Of a stretch of 23,636 nucleotides of DNA, positions 13,182 to 21,007 are shown piece by piece; within the stretch, counting starts at the first letter, position 1; every line of letters begins with the position of its first letter. Source of the DNA: Competibacteraceae bacterium UBA2792. GTDB taxonomy: Bacteria > Pseudomonadota > Gammaproteobacteria > Competibacterales > Competibacteraceae. The notes under the pieces were generated by a model. The model was not told where the DNA came from. It saw only the letters and a list, made by a program, of their open reading frames with translations, and did not search any database. The stretch is taken from assembly GCA_002352125.1 (NCBI GenBank), contig DEHU01000013.1:1-23636 (forward strand). Direction: 5' to 3'. Made by a program: the position numbers and the translations under genes.

Positions 13182-13861
13182 CCACGAAAAAACTCACGCG
13201 CGGTATCCGCAACAACAACCCCGGCAACATCGACCGCCAGCCCGGCGTGCGTTGGCAAGGCCAATCGGCCGATCAATCCGGCGATTCCCGCTTCGTCGTT
13301 TTCGACGCGCCGAAATGGGGCATCCGTGCCATCGCTCGCGTGCTGATCACCTATCAAGACAAGCGCCGCGCGAAGGATGGATCGAAGATCGACACCATCC
13401 GCGAAATCGTGGACCGCTGGGCGCCTCCGGTCGAAAACGACACCGGAGCGTATGCCGAGCACGTCGCCAAACTGACCCAGATCGGCATCGACGATACGCT
13501 CGACGTGTACGACTACGCCACCCTGCGCGCGTTGGTCGCCGCGATCATCACGCACGAAAACGGGTTCAACCCCTACGACGCCGACACGCTCGACGCCGGG
13601 CTGAAGCTGGCCGGCATCGAGCCGCCGCGAAAACCCATCGTCAAGCAGCCCGACGTGATCGCCACCGCCGGAGCCGGGATCGGCGCCCTGGGACTGGCGG
13701 CAACCGAGCTGATGCAAAACCATCTCGGCGAGGCCATCTCCGCTGCTCAACAAGTGTCCGCCATCGAACCGGATTGGATTAAACCGGCTTTTCTGCTGCT
13801 GGTAGTGGCGCTGATCGGCGCGGCCGTCGTCAAGCAAATCCGAGAGCACCGCAAACCATGA
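13178..13861 (+). CDS. P5-type lysozyme-like protein with C-terminal membrane anchor
   Basis: A 227-aa protein. Residues 7-125 match the family often annotated 'structural protein P5', a lysozyme/transglycosylase-like domain: RGIRNNNPGNID, W-Q-G, FVVFDAPKWGIRAIARVL, TIREIVDRWAPPVENDTGAYAEHV, then ITHENG with a Glu at about 127. It should cut peptidoglycan. The C-terminus carries a Gly/Ala-rich apolar stretch (about 160-178) and a clear membrane helix AFLLLVVALIGAAVV (about 204-218) ending in a basic tail. A membrane-anchored enzyme at the head of a cassette with spanins suggests an anchored endolysin, or an endolysin with a pinholin-like tail. It could alternatively be a virion-associated lysin. 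Confidence 0.7.
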   Translation: MTTKKLTRGIRNNNPGNIDRQPGVRWQGQSADQSGDSRFVVFDAPKWGIRAIARVLITYQDKRRAKDGSKIDTIREIVDRWAPPVENDTGAYAEHVAKLTQIGIDDTLDVYDYATLRALVAAIITHENGFNPYDADTLDAGLKLAGIEPPRKPIVKQPDVIATAGAGIGALGLAATELMQNHLGEAISAAQQVSAIEPDWIKPAFLLLVVALIGAAVVKQIREHRKP

Positions 13862-14112
13862 CCGAACTGCTCGCTGTACTCGCTGCCGCGCTGGCCGTCG
13901 CCTTCGGCGTCAGCCGCGCCGATGCCCGTCGCGCCAAGTCTCGCGCCATCGCAGCGGAAACGCGCGCCGCGATGGCAGAGCAACAGGCCGATGCCTTAGC
14001 CGCCATCGAGCTAGCCAGGACCAAAGCGCGTCAAGTGGGGCACAACGAATTGGCCAAGATGCGCGAAACCTTGCGCGGCCACGGCCGGCGCGACCAGTTG
14101 GCCAAGCCATGA
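13858..14112 (+). CDS. Membrane-anchored coiled-coil protein, candidate inner-membrane spanin
   Basis: An 84-aa protein with an N-terminal membrane helix (about 3-18, LLAVLAAALAVAFGV) followed by a highly charged Ala/Glu/Arg helix predicted to lie in the periplasm. This is the plan of a phage inner spanin (Rz type), which bridges to an outer lipoprotein at the last step of lysis. It overlaps the lysozyme gene and the next gene by 4 bases each. It is shorter than lambda Rz, so the assignment leans on the o-spanin found 300 bases downstream. Confidence 0.55.
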   Translation: MTELLAVLAAALAVAFGVSRADARRAKSRAIAAETRAAMAEQQADALAAIELARTKARQVGHNELAKMRETLRGHGRRDQLAKP

Positions 14113-14426
14113 ACGACATGGCGCGCATCGCCGTGTTGGAGAACACGGTGGAACAACACGCGACGCTACTCGCGAGAGCGGTGGCGGCCATCGAAGCCCA
14201 GACGGCGATCAACGAACGATTAGCGCTCCATCTGGAGGATTCAAAGCGAGTGTGGGCCACCATCGAAGAGCACGGTTTAAGGTTGCAGGCGGTGCAAGCC
14301 CAGCAGGTCGAAATCTGCGCTTTTTGCACCAACACGCGAAAGATCGGCTGGGCCGTTGCCGTGTTCGCGTCCGGCGGACTGGCGTACCTGATCAAGTTTT
14401 GGGCCGACCATCATGGCAGCGCGTAG
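14109..14426 (+). CDS. XhlA-like coiled-coil membrane protein, holin candidate
   Basis: A 105-aa protein with an N-terminal coiled coil (about 5-65, heptads in IAVLENTVEQHATLLARAV and INERLALHLEDS) and one C-terminal membrane helix (about 79-97, IGWAVAVFASGGLAYLIKF). This is the architecture of XhlA/hemolysin-type holin components of phage lysis cassettes. A Cys pair (CAFC) precedes the membrane helix. It could alternatively be the inner-spanin partner of the lipoprotein that overlaps its 3' end by 14 bases. Confidence 0.6.
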   Translation: MNDMARIAVLENTVEQHATLLARAVAAIEAQTAINERLALHLEDSKRVWATIEEHGLRLQAVQAQQVEICAFCTNTRKIGWAVAVFASGGLAYLIKFWADHHGSA

Positions 14427-14652
14427 CCTGCTGCTGGCTTTGCTGTTGTCCGGTTGCGCCGCGTCGCCGGCGCCGGTCGTCGTGCCGCTTCCCGTTCCGC
14501 CAACGCCGACCTTGCCGACCGTTTCGGCGGACGAAGCCGATCATATTCAAGCCGACGTATGGTGGCGCATCGCGGAGCGAGACATCTTGCTACGCGCTTC
14601 GCTGAGCGAATGCCGCGCGATCATCGAAGCGACTCGGAGCACAGCGCCATGA
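14413..14652 (+). CDS. Outer-membrane spanin lipoprotein (Rz1-like)
   Basis: A 79-aa protein with a lipoprotein signal: MAARSLLLALLLSGC, where LLSGC is the lipobox and Cys15 the lipid site. A Pro-rich stretch (SPAPVVVPLPVPPTPTLP) follows, typical of Rz1-type o-spanins, then a short helical region with one Cys near residue 67. It would sit in the inner leaflet of the outer membrane and pair with a membrane coiled-coil partner to fuse membranes at lysis. This gene marks the host as Gram-negative. Its stop overlaps the capsid fusion start (ATGA). Confidence 0.75.
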   Translation: MAARSLLLALLLSGCAASPAPVVVPLPVPPTPTLPTVSADEADHIQADVWWRIAERDILLRASLSECRAIIEATRSTAP

Positions 14653-17294
14653 ACGAACTTCTCGACGGGGTGAGGCCATTGGCTGGCGAGCACGGCATGC
14701 CGTCCGCCAGCGCCTTTTTCCGCTGCTTCGCCCTGGATACCCAAGCCGAATCCGGTGCCCGGCGTGCCGTGTCGGCGCGCATAGGGTTGTATGCCCTGGC
14801 TGCCATGCCGCAGCCGGTTACCATCACGCGAGCCGGCCGTTTCCACGATGCGCGCTACGGCGATTTCGAGATCACGCCAACCATGTTATCGGACATGGTG
14901 AGGAACTTCGAACAGCGCACTTACGGCCAGGATATTTTTCTTGACGTGGCTCACCGTCCGCAGGACGGATCGGCCGGAAAGATCATCCGACTTTGGGTCA
15001 ACGGCGACCGGTTGCTGGCCGACGTGGAATGGACGCCTTTCGGTCGCCGCGCCGTAACCGAACGCGGCTACCAATACCTGTCCGCCGAGTTCGCCGACGA
15101 CTATGTCGACAACGAACGCCGAGATCATCACGGCCCCACCCTGTTCGGCGCCGCGCTCACCATCAGACCGGTCATCAAGCGCCTAGACCCTATCCAACTT
15201 GCCGAACCGACCGGCATCCACGGCGCCCTGGCGGCGCAGCTCATCGACGAGGCCACACGCCACATGAACAAGTATCTCGAACAGTTGATTAAACTCCTGG
15301 CCGAAGCCGGGCTGTCCAAGCCCGTCGTCGATCAGCTCGGCGAAGCATTCTCGGCCGGAGCGAAGGCGATGGGCGAAGACGATGCAGCGCTCGCCAAACT
15401 GTCTGCTGAAATCGCTGGGGTCGGCAAGAAGCTGGCCGAATCCATCGGCGACAAACCGGCTACGATCAATCTGACGATCCAGCAGCCAGCGAAGACCGAA
15501 CCGGGCAAGACCGAAAAAACGCTGACCGAAGACGACGTGCGCAAGCTGCTGCTGGCCGAGCGCCAGCGCGAAAACGAAGCGGCTGCGGCCAGCGCCAAGA
15601 CTCTAGCCGAGCGGCGCGAGCAATACGCCAAGCTGCTGAACGAAGCGCCCAGCGTCGCGGCGCTGCCGGAAGCGACCCGCGCTATGTTGCTGGCCGGCGT
15701 CGATCTATTGGACGTTGGATTCAGCCCGCAACAGGTCTCGCAGCTCGCCGCGCAACAGATCAAGCTGGCCGAACAAATGGCCGTCACCGCCAAGCTGGCC
15801 GGCCTGGGCTGGGCACCGTCTGGCTCGACGCGGATCAGCTCCGGCGAAGACCAATCGCCGCTCAAGTTGCAAGAACAAATTAATCAACAGCTCCAAAACA
15901 GCTTATCGTTCGGCAACAACAAGCTGAGACTGAAAGCGGACAAAGACCTGCATCCTGCCGTGCGCCGCATCCTGTCCGAATTCGACCGGAACAACGGCGC
16001 CGCGCTGCACGAAGAAGCCAAGCGGCTGGCCGACGGCGGTTCGACCACGGTTGGCAACCTCAACGTACCGGCCGGTTTTCAGCGCACCGTGATCCGCGAG
16101 GCGCTATCCGACTTGAACGTGCTCGCTCTGGTGCAGGTGCTCACCGACCCGCTCGCGCAAGCGACGACGCAAATTCCATACGAGCTTCGCAAAACCGGAA
16201 CCATCGCCAACGACGGCATCGTCTACGAATCGGGCGGCATCCCGCGCGCGAGCGTCGAGCAAAAGATGGATACCGCCTACGTGAACAAGATGGCGCTCTC
16301 CATGCGCATCTCCAACGAGGTAGCGCAGTTCAGCCGCTCTAGCCAAATCGATTGGGACGCCTACGCCCGCAACGTAGCAAGCAATGCACAAGTCATGCGC
16401 GAACTCGTAGCGCGTCGCATCGCCAACGAGTTGCAACGCAGCGCGGATGCCTACGGCGCGACCACCAACGCGGCGGAAAGCGTCGCCGCACAACTGAACG
16501 GCAGTAATTCGCTGCTCAAGACGACGAATTGGCCCATCGTTCGCCCCAAGCAGTACCGCGATTTGCAGGGGGGGGCTATCGGGTCGGCGATCAATCCCAT
16601 CGTCGTCACCATCAACAGCACGGTTCGCTCCGAATACGATGGAACCGGCACGCAAGCGGCCGGAATTTATTGGGTGCTGGAGAATGCGAACCTGGGATTT
16701 ATCCGTCTGGTCACCGAAGCCGGCGTGCCGACTGGCCCGGCCAACACCGGCACCAACACGGTGACCTATGCCAGCGCGAACAATGTGGTGAAGTTCGATA
16801 GCAAACTGCCGGCCAGCACCGCGCTGGAAGATCACCTCAATGGCGCGCTGCGCGCTGTCGGCTCCCGCAAGGCGATGCTATCCGCAGACCGCTACATCAT
16901 GTCCGACATGCTGTTGATGTCGCCGGTGTTGAACGACACTCTGACCAACGCGCGCCAGTTCGCGGCCGAAGCGGCCCGGGCCGGGTCCGCGCTGAGCGTC
17001 GTCGGCGATTTGGCGGCCATCAAAGGCATTCCGGCATACGGGACCAATGCCCCGGCTATCGACCTGGGCGACGAGCGCATTATCTTGGGCGAACGCGGTA
17101 CGCTGTCCTACGTGGTCGCCAAGCCGTTCAGCACCGGAACGCCATTCGAGGCGGTCAACGCATCCGGGTTACCGACCGGCGAACGCATTGCCTACGGCGA
17201 GGAGTACAACGCCATCCACGTGCCGACGCCGATCCAAAACCGGCTGACCAGCGTGATCGTGTACGACTCCGACGCCCGCACGGCGGCGACCTGA
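14649..17294 (+). CDS. Fused Mu-I-like prohead protease, scaffold-like region and major capsid protein
   Basis: One 881-aa frame covers three functions usually encoded apart. Residues ~45-185 resemble the Mu gpI protease: RFHDARYGDFEITPTMLSDMV, then DIFLDVAHRPQDGSAG (His102), ADVEWTPFGRRAV and GYQYLSAEFADDY (Ser145), with LFGAALTIRPVI. Residues ~206-405 are helical, charged and Ala/Glu/Lys-rich, like a scaffold. Residues ~407-881 look like a major capsid protein, with PAGFQRTVIREALSDLNVLALV, RKTGTIANDGIVYESGG, SADRYIMSDMLLMSPVLND and LGERGTLSYVVAKPF. The protease would process the scaffold during maturation. ATG 14649 overlaps the spanin stop. An in-frame ATG at 15264 with GAGG 11 bases upstream could yield a separate scaffold-capsid product. 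Confidence 0.8.
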   Translation: MNELLDGVRPLAGEHGMPSASAFFRCFALDTQAESGARRAVSARIGLYALAAMPQPVTITRAGRFHDARYGDFEITPTMLSDMVRNFEQRTYGQDIFLDVAHRPQDGSAGKIIRLWVNGDRLLADVEWTPFGRRAVTERGYQYLSAEFADDYVDNERRDHHGPTLFGAALTIRPVIKRLDPIQLAEPTGIHGALAAQLIDEATRHMNKYLEQLIKLLAEAGLSKPVVDQLGEAFSAGAKAMGEDDAALAKLSAEIAGVGKKLAESIGDKPATINLTIQQPAKTEPGKTEKTLTEDDVRKLLLAERQRENEAAAASAKTLAERREQYAKLLNEAPSVAALPEATRAMLLAGVDLLDVGFSPQQVSQLAAQQIKLAEQMAVTAKLAGLGWAPSGSTRISSGEDQSPLKLQEQINQQLQNSLSFGNNKLRLKADKDLHPAVRRILSEFDRNNGAALHEEAKRLADGGSTTVGNLNVPAGFQRTVIREALSDLNVLALVQVLTDPLAQATTQIPYELRKTGTIANDGIVYESGGIPRASVEQKMDTAYVNKMALSMRISNEVAQFSRSSQIDWDAYARNVASNAQVMRELVARRIANELQRSADAYGATTNAAESVAAQLNGSNSLLKTTNWPIVRPKQYRDLQGGAIGSAINPIVVTINSTVRSEYDGTGTQAAGIYWVLENANLGFIRLVTEAGVPTGPANTGTNTVTYASANNVVKFDSKLPASTALEDHLNGALRAVGSRKAMLSADRYIMSDMLLMSPVLNDTLTNARQFAAEAARAGSALSVVGDLAAIKGIPAYGTNAPAIDLGDERIILGERGTLSYVVAKPFSTGTPFEAVNASGLPTGERIAYGEEYNAIHVPTPIQNRLTSVIVYDSDARTAAT

Positions 17295-17306
17295 TCGGGT
17301 GGCGCC

Positions 17307-17558
17307 ATGCTATACGTCAATTCGTTCTCCTTTCCGATGTACGTCGCCGGAAAGCTGGTTCCGCCTGGCGGATCGCGCGACGTGCCGGACGGTGCGATTT
17401 TCAATCTCCCCGACCAGCGTCGCGTAGCCGCTGCGTCCGTCGAGGACGGTAACGGCATCGATACGTCGCTGCCAGACGGTGCGCAGGACGGCGGCGACGC
17501 GGATTTGACACCCGATACGGCACCGTCCGGCAAGAAAACGGCGAAGGGTAGCGCGTGA
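17307..17558 (+). CDS. Small head-region protein
   Basis: An 83-aa protein directly after the capsid gene. The first half is beta-like (MLYVNSFSFPMYVAGKLVPPGG), the second half acidic and disordered with a Lys-rich end. It could be a head decoration or accessory protein, but no family is recognised. GGGTGG precedes the ATG by about 6 bases and the stop overlaps the next gene (GTGA). Confidence 0.5.
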   Translation: MLYVNSFSFPMYVAGKLVPPGGSRDVPDGAIFNLPDQRRVAAASVEDGNGIDTSLPDGAQDGGDADLTPDTAPSGKKTAKGSA

Positions 17559-18148
17559 TCTTCGCCGATCTGCTCCTCGCTCACAAAGCCCAGCTCGGCA
17601 AAGCCGAGGCTCGGTTTTCGTCGCCGGACAACGCCGATTTCAAGCGGCATTTGGCCGGGGCCGCAACGCGCGTGTCAATGAAGCGCCAGCGATGGGTGTC
17701 GGCCGAGCTAGAGGCGGTGGCGGGGCAATCCGACTACCCGGCGCCGTCCGATTCGTATGAGTTCGCGACGACGGATTGGGGAAAAGGGTTGATCGGCAAC
17801 CCGTGGGACGAAGGGTTTGTTGGGTGGATTCCGCGCATGATCGGAATCGAAATCGCATCAATGCCGTACTGGCGGCTAGTGCCGGAACCGTCTTCGGCAC
17901 AGATCGCTCGCTGGGGCGCTACGGTGCACTACACCTATTTCGCGAAGCACGAAATATCGGCCACGCGCATCACGCTGGCCGACGCGGATCAACCATTGGT
18001 GCTGTTGGCCGCGCTGATCGAGGCCATGCGCGAGCTGTCCGCCGATACCACGGTCGTGCAACTCCAAAAAGGACTGGTTGGACTGCCGACGGCCGGCACG
18101 CCAGCGTATCTCTACGAGAAGCTGTTGGCGGAGTGGGAACGCGCATGA
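17555..18148 (+). CDS. Head-tail connector / adaptor protein
   Basis: A 197-aa protein starting at a GTG (17555) that overlaps the previous stop. It contains VSMKRQRWVSAELEAVAGQSDYPAPSDSYEF, where the FxY-type PAP segment resembles neck proteins, and a C-terminal helical part LAALIEAMRELSADTTVVQL. Its place between the capsid and the neck/tail genes is that of the HK97 gp6-like adaptor that sits under the portal. The call is mainly positional. Confidence 0.5.
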   Translation: MIFADLLLAHKAQLGKAEARFSSPDNADFKRHLAGAATRVSMKRQRWVSAELEAVAGQSDYPAPSDSYEFATTDWGKGLIGNPWDEGFVGWIPRMIGIEIASMPYWRLVPEPSSAQIARWGATVHYTYFAKHEISATRITLADADQPLVLLAALIEAMRELSADTTVVQLQKGLVGLPTAGTPAYLYEKLLAEWERA

Positions 18149-18621
18149 TCGAGATTCGCGTCGAAGCACCGCACCTGCCGAACCTCGCCCGCTTTCCAGA
18201 GCAGTTGCGATGGGCGCTAGGGCGGCTGCTCGCGAGACAAGCGCACGAATCGGCCCGAGACATGAAAAGCGAAATGGCTGGGCAACGCATCGCGGCCACC
18301 TCGCTGCTGATCAACAGCGTCGCCGCCGACCGGGTCGATCCGCTGACCTGGCAGGTTGCGCCGCATGTCGGTTATGCCCGCTACGTGCTGGACGGCCGCC
18401 GGCCTGGCTGGCGCTTGCCCCCTCCGCAGAAGATTCTGGATTGGATGCGGGTCAAGCGGATCGGCGCCGACCGTTCGACTGCATGGGCCATCGCGCGAGC
18501 GATCCAGCGGCGCGGCATCAAAGGACGCGATTATCTGACGCCGACCGCCACCCGAGCAGCCGCTCGATTGCAAGACCGAGTCGGCGACGCCATCTCAGAA
18601 GTATTGGGCGATGTGGTCTGA
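18145..18621 (+). CDS. Phage neck / HK97 gp10-like protein
   Basis: A 158-aa protein starting where the previous gene stops (ATGA). It has an N-terminal helical region, LARQAHESARDMKSEMAG, then HVGYARYVLDGRRPGWRLPPPQKILDWM and an AWAIARAIQRRGIKGRDYL motif. The 'Y-A-x-Y-V-x-x-G' followed by 'R-x-I-Q-x-R-G-I-x-x-R' arrangement is widely seen in phage head-tail joining proteins of the gp10/minor tail type. It probably builds the neck between connector and tail. Confidence 0.6.
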   Translation: MIEIRVEAPHLPNLARFPEQLRWALGRLLARQAHESARDMKSEMAGQRIAATSLLINSVAADRVDPLTWQVAPHVGYARYVLDGRRPGWRLPPPQKILDWMRVKRIGADRSTAWAIARAIQRRGIKGRDYLTPTATRAAARLQDRVGDAISEVLGDVV

Positions 18622-19006
18622 GCTAAAGCAGATCGTTGCGGCGGCGCTGCGCATTGCGCTGCACGGCGAAATCGATGTAACGACGAGCGGCGATGCCGAA
18701 GTGCCGACCGTCGATACCGTGCGCGTGCTGCGCGGCGCGACGGGCGGAAAACCGCTCTACGGTCGGCCGGCGGGTGAACAAGAACTGGTTCTGGAAATCT
18801 GGACGACGCACGAAGACCCAACCTTGGCCGACGACAGGCTGGAGGCGCTGGAATCGGCCGTTGCCGTCGCGCTAGAAACTGTGCCACGTGACGGCACGGT
18901 CATGAAAATCGACGTGCTCAGCATCGACCCGGACAGCGATCTGTTCAGGCCGACGGTCGGCAGCAGAATGAATATCCGCGTCATTTGGCGCAAGAAACTC
19001 ACATAG
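18611..19006 (+). CDS. Tail completion / tail terminator-like protein
   Basis: A 131-aa alpha/beta protein whose start overlaps the previous gene by 11 bases. It shows an N-terminal helix (ELKQIVAAALRIAL), a central beta strand with ELVLEIWTTHED, a helix (DDRLEALESAVAVALE) and a C-terminal RMNIRVIWRKKL strand. This order, together with its place just before the tail tube gene, fits a tail terminator (gpU / HK97 gp10-type fold). No diagnostic motif is visible, so the call is positional plus predicted fold. Confidence 0.5.
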   Translation: MWSELKQIVAAALRIALHGEIDVTTSGDAEVPTVDTVRVLRGATGGKPLYGRPAGEQELVLEIWTTHEDPTLADDRLEALESAVAVALETVPRDGTVMKIDVLSIDPDSDLFRPTVGSRMNIRVIWRKKLT

Positions 19007-19016
19007 GAAAGACTGT

Positions 19017-19787
19017 ATGTCCTACAACGCGCTATCGCTGATCGGAAACTGCCATTTGGCGCCGCTGGCATCGGCCGGTGCCCAACCGACGTATTTTTTC
19101 GATTCGCTCAACGCGACGGCTCTCACCATCAATCCGGGAGCGCTGGAAACCAAACGGCGGCTCGGAAAAGGTCGCGATAACAACGGATCGACGCTGAATT
19201 CGTTTGTGTTGGTGACCAAGGGCGCGTCGATCACGATCGGCAACGACGAATTCACGCCGGATTTTCTGGCGATCCAGTTGCGCGGTGCCAAGAGCGCACT
19301 CTCCGCAGCCGGCGGTGCGGTAGCGGACGAATCGGTCGTCGTCAAGCTCGATCAGTACGTGCCGCTGCTAAAAAGCCATTTTACCAGCGCCCCGGTCACT
19401 GCCACCGCCGACCCCGGCCCCACGCCGGCATACACCGAAAACACGCATTTCGTCATGAATCGCCGCATGGGCTGGATCAAGTTCTTGTCCGGCGTGGCCG
19501 GTGCGCCGACCGATGGCGCGTCGGTGCTGGTCAGCTACACCGAATCGGCATGGACCGGAACGCGAGTTGGCGGGTCGGTCGGGTTGCCGAACCGCTATCT
19601 GATCAAGTTCGACGGGGTCAACCAAGCCAGCGGAAAGAACTGCATCGTCCTCGTTCCGCAGGGCATCATCGCGCCAGACGGCAATTTAGAGGCCATCACC
19701 GATGCGTTCAGCTCCGGGAATCTCATCGTGACGCCTGAGCTAGCGGCCGGCCAAACGGCGTCGTATTACTACGATGAGGACGAGTAA
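19017..19787 (+). CDS. Major tail tube protein
   Basis: A 256-aa protein with beta-rich sequence, a good ribosome site (AGGAAAG about 8 bases upstream) and the position of the tail tube gene. ALETKRRLGKGRDNNGSTLNSFVLV and ASITIGNDEFTPDFLAIQLRG near the N-terminus, and NRYLIKFDGVNQASGKNCIVLVPQ toward the C-terminus, are consistent with tail tube proteins, whose C-terminal half often has this 'F-D-G-x-N-x-x-x-G-K' segment. It would polymerise into a non-contractile tube. No contractile sheath gene is seen near it. Confidence 0.7.
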   Translation: MSYNALSLIGNCHLAPLASAGAQPTYFFDSLNATALTINPGALETKRRLGKGRDNNGSTLNSFVLVTKGASITIGNDEFTPDFLAIQLRGAKSALSAAGGAVADESVVVKLDQYVPLLKSHFTSAPVTATADPGPTPAYTENTHFVMNRRMGWIKFLSGVAGAPTDGASVLVSYTESAWTGTRVGGSVGLPNRYLIKFDGVNQASGKNCIVLVPQGIIAPDGNLEAITDAFSSGNLIVTPELAAGQTASYYYDEDE

Positions 19788-19829
19788 TCGGCCAGCTCGA
19801 TCGAGCAATTAGTTATCGGAGTATTGTTC

Positions 19830-20228
19830 ATGGCTCTAGTCGTCCCGAATCAAGGCGAGCAAATCTTGCTCGATGCATTCACCGGCAAAACGGCCGGTCA
19901 AAACCTCGTGTTGCGGCTTTATACCAGCAACACCACCCCGGCCGAAACGGACACCGAAGCGACGTATACCGAAGCCAGCGGAAACGGTTACGCGGCCATC
20001 ACGTTCACGGCTGCGAACTGGACGACAACGCCAGGCGCGCCGACCAATACCGCCTATGCCGAACAAACGTTCACTTTCACCGGCGCACTAGGCAACGTGT
20101 ACGGCTATTACTTCACGCAGGTGACGAGCGGAAAATTGGTGTGGGCGGAGCGCTTCACGACTGCACCATTCAACATTTCCAACACCGGTGACCAAATCAA
20201 AATTACTCCGCAGATCACCGCTGAATAA
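19830..20228 (+). CDS. Conserved phage tail-region protein, unknown role
   Basis: A 132-aa beta-rich protein. The pattern MALVVPNQGE...LRLYTSNTTP...GYAAITFTAANWTTTPG...VYGYYF...SGKLVWAERF resembles a conserved structural-region protein I recall from several siphophage and prophage genomes; its function is not assigned. CGGAG lies 8 bases before ATG 19830, which is better than the in-frame TTG at 19824. The small gap before it holds a 12-base palindrome but no terminator. Confidence 0.6.
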   Translation: MALVVPNQGEQILLDAFTGKTAGQNLVLRLYTSNTTPAETDTEATYTEASGNGYAAITFTAANWTTTPGAPTNTAYAEQTFTFTGALGNVYGYYFTQVTSGKLVWAERFTTAPFNISNTGDQIKITPQITAE

Positions 20229-20237
20229 GGGGGCATC

Positions 20238-20630
20238 GTGGCGAAAAAAGAATTTCCGAGAGAAGGCGCATGGGCGGTCGATGATCGATCCCGTGTCGGG
20301 CTGCTGTATCGCACGGAGCGCAAAGACGGAGCACGCGAAGAATTTCACATCGTCGGAGAATCCGGCGAAACGAGACTGATTCAGGTCAGGCCGTGGCAGC
20401 CGTCGGCAGCGTTGCTGGCCAGCCAAGGCGCGGTTCTGCGTTCCCGCCGCGAGGACGGAACGCGCGTCGAAGAGTTCGTCACGGCCGACTTGCTTGGCCC
20501 AGAAGACGCCGATCTGCCCATCGAAAATTACCCTTGGTCGGCGCTCGTCATCGCGCCCGTCGCGTCGATCCCGGCCAACCGAATCGCCCACACGGACGCA
20601 GAAACGCTTGCGTCGATGGGATACTTTTGA
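20238..20630 (+). CDS. Hypothetical tail-region protein
   Basis: A 130-aa protein from a GTG start with AGGGGG 5 bases upstream. The N-terminal half is basic and beta-like (GLLYRTERKDGAREEFHIVG), the C-terminal part ends ETLASMGYF. It occupies the slot where siphophages often encode tail assembly chaperones, but it has no recognised chaperone motif and I see no canonical slippery heptamer before its stop. Function unknown. Confidence 0.5.
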   Translation: MAKKEFPREGAWAVDDRSRVGLLYRTERKDGAREEFHIVGESGETRLIQVRPWQPSAALLASQGAVLRSRREDGTRVEEFVTADLLGPEDADLPIENYPWSALVIAPVASIPANRIAHTDAETLASMGYF

Positions 20631-20637
20631 GGCTCGC

Positions 20638-21006
20638 ATGAAAAAGGCATTGTTTTCTTTACCATTGCTCGCTGTTTTATCAGCTCCAGCGCTGGCCGAC
20701 ACGTACCAAGTCACGTTCGGCTGGACCGATCCGACTGCCTATCTCCCGACCGATGCGCCAGTCTACGAAGCCAAATATCGCGTAAATGGCGGTGCTGAAA
20801 CCGCTATTACCGGCCTTGCGACGCCGGGAGGGTCCGTAGCGGTAACGGCGAATCCGGGACAAACAATCGAGGTTGCCGCGCAAGCATGCAACCTCGACCT
20901 ATGTTCTCCCTGGACGGCTTGGGTTGCTGCTACTGCGTCGCACCCGGCGACGCAGCCGGCGGGTCAGAACAGCCTGACTATTACTGTCGTTCGCGCCGGA
21001 CTGTAA
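20638..21006 (+). CDS. Exported small protein with fibronectin-like domain
   Basis: A 122-aa protein with a clear signal peptide (MKKALFSLPLLAVLSAPALA, cut before DTYQ). The mature part reads like one fibronectin type III or Ig-like domain: YQVTFGWTDPT, YEAKYRVNGGAETAITGL, then GQTIEVAAQACNLDLCSPWTAWV, with a Cys pair able to form a disulfide. GAGGCTC lies just before the ATG at 20638. A signal peptide is odd inside a tail operon, because virion proteins assemble in the cytoplasm. It may act on the host envelope instead. It is followed two bases later by another signal-peptide protein. Confidence 0.6.
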   Translation: MKKALFSLPLLAVLSAPALADTYQVTFGWTDPTAYLPTDAPVYEAKYRVNGGAETAITGLATPGGSVAVTANPGQTIEVAAQACNLDLCSPWTAWVAATASHPATQPAGQNSLTITVVRAGL

Positions 21007-21007
21007 T

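Noticed and set aside
14454..14648. N-terminal extension of the protease-capsid fusion before ATG 14649
   Set aside because: The extension lies fully inside the o-spanin gene, is Arg/Ser-rich, and lacks a ribosome site, while ATG 14649 shows the ATGA coupling used throughout this operon.
19795..19806. Perfect 12-base palindrome (GCTCGA/TCGAGC) after the tail tube gene
   Set aside because: It has no loop or T-run for a terminator and no gene context suggesting an operator; short palindromes of this size occur by chance.
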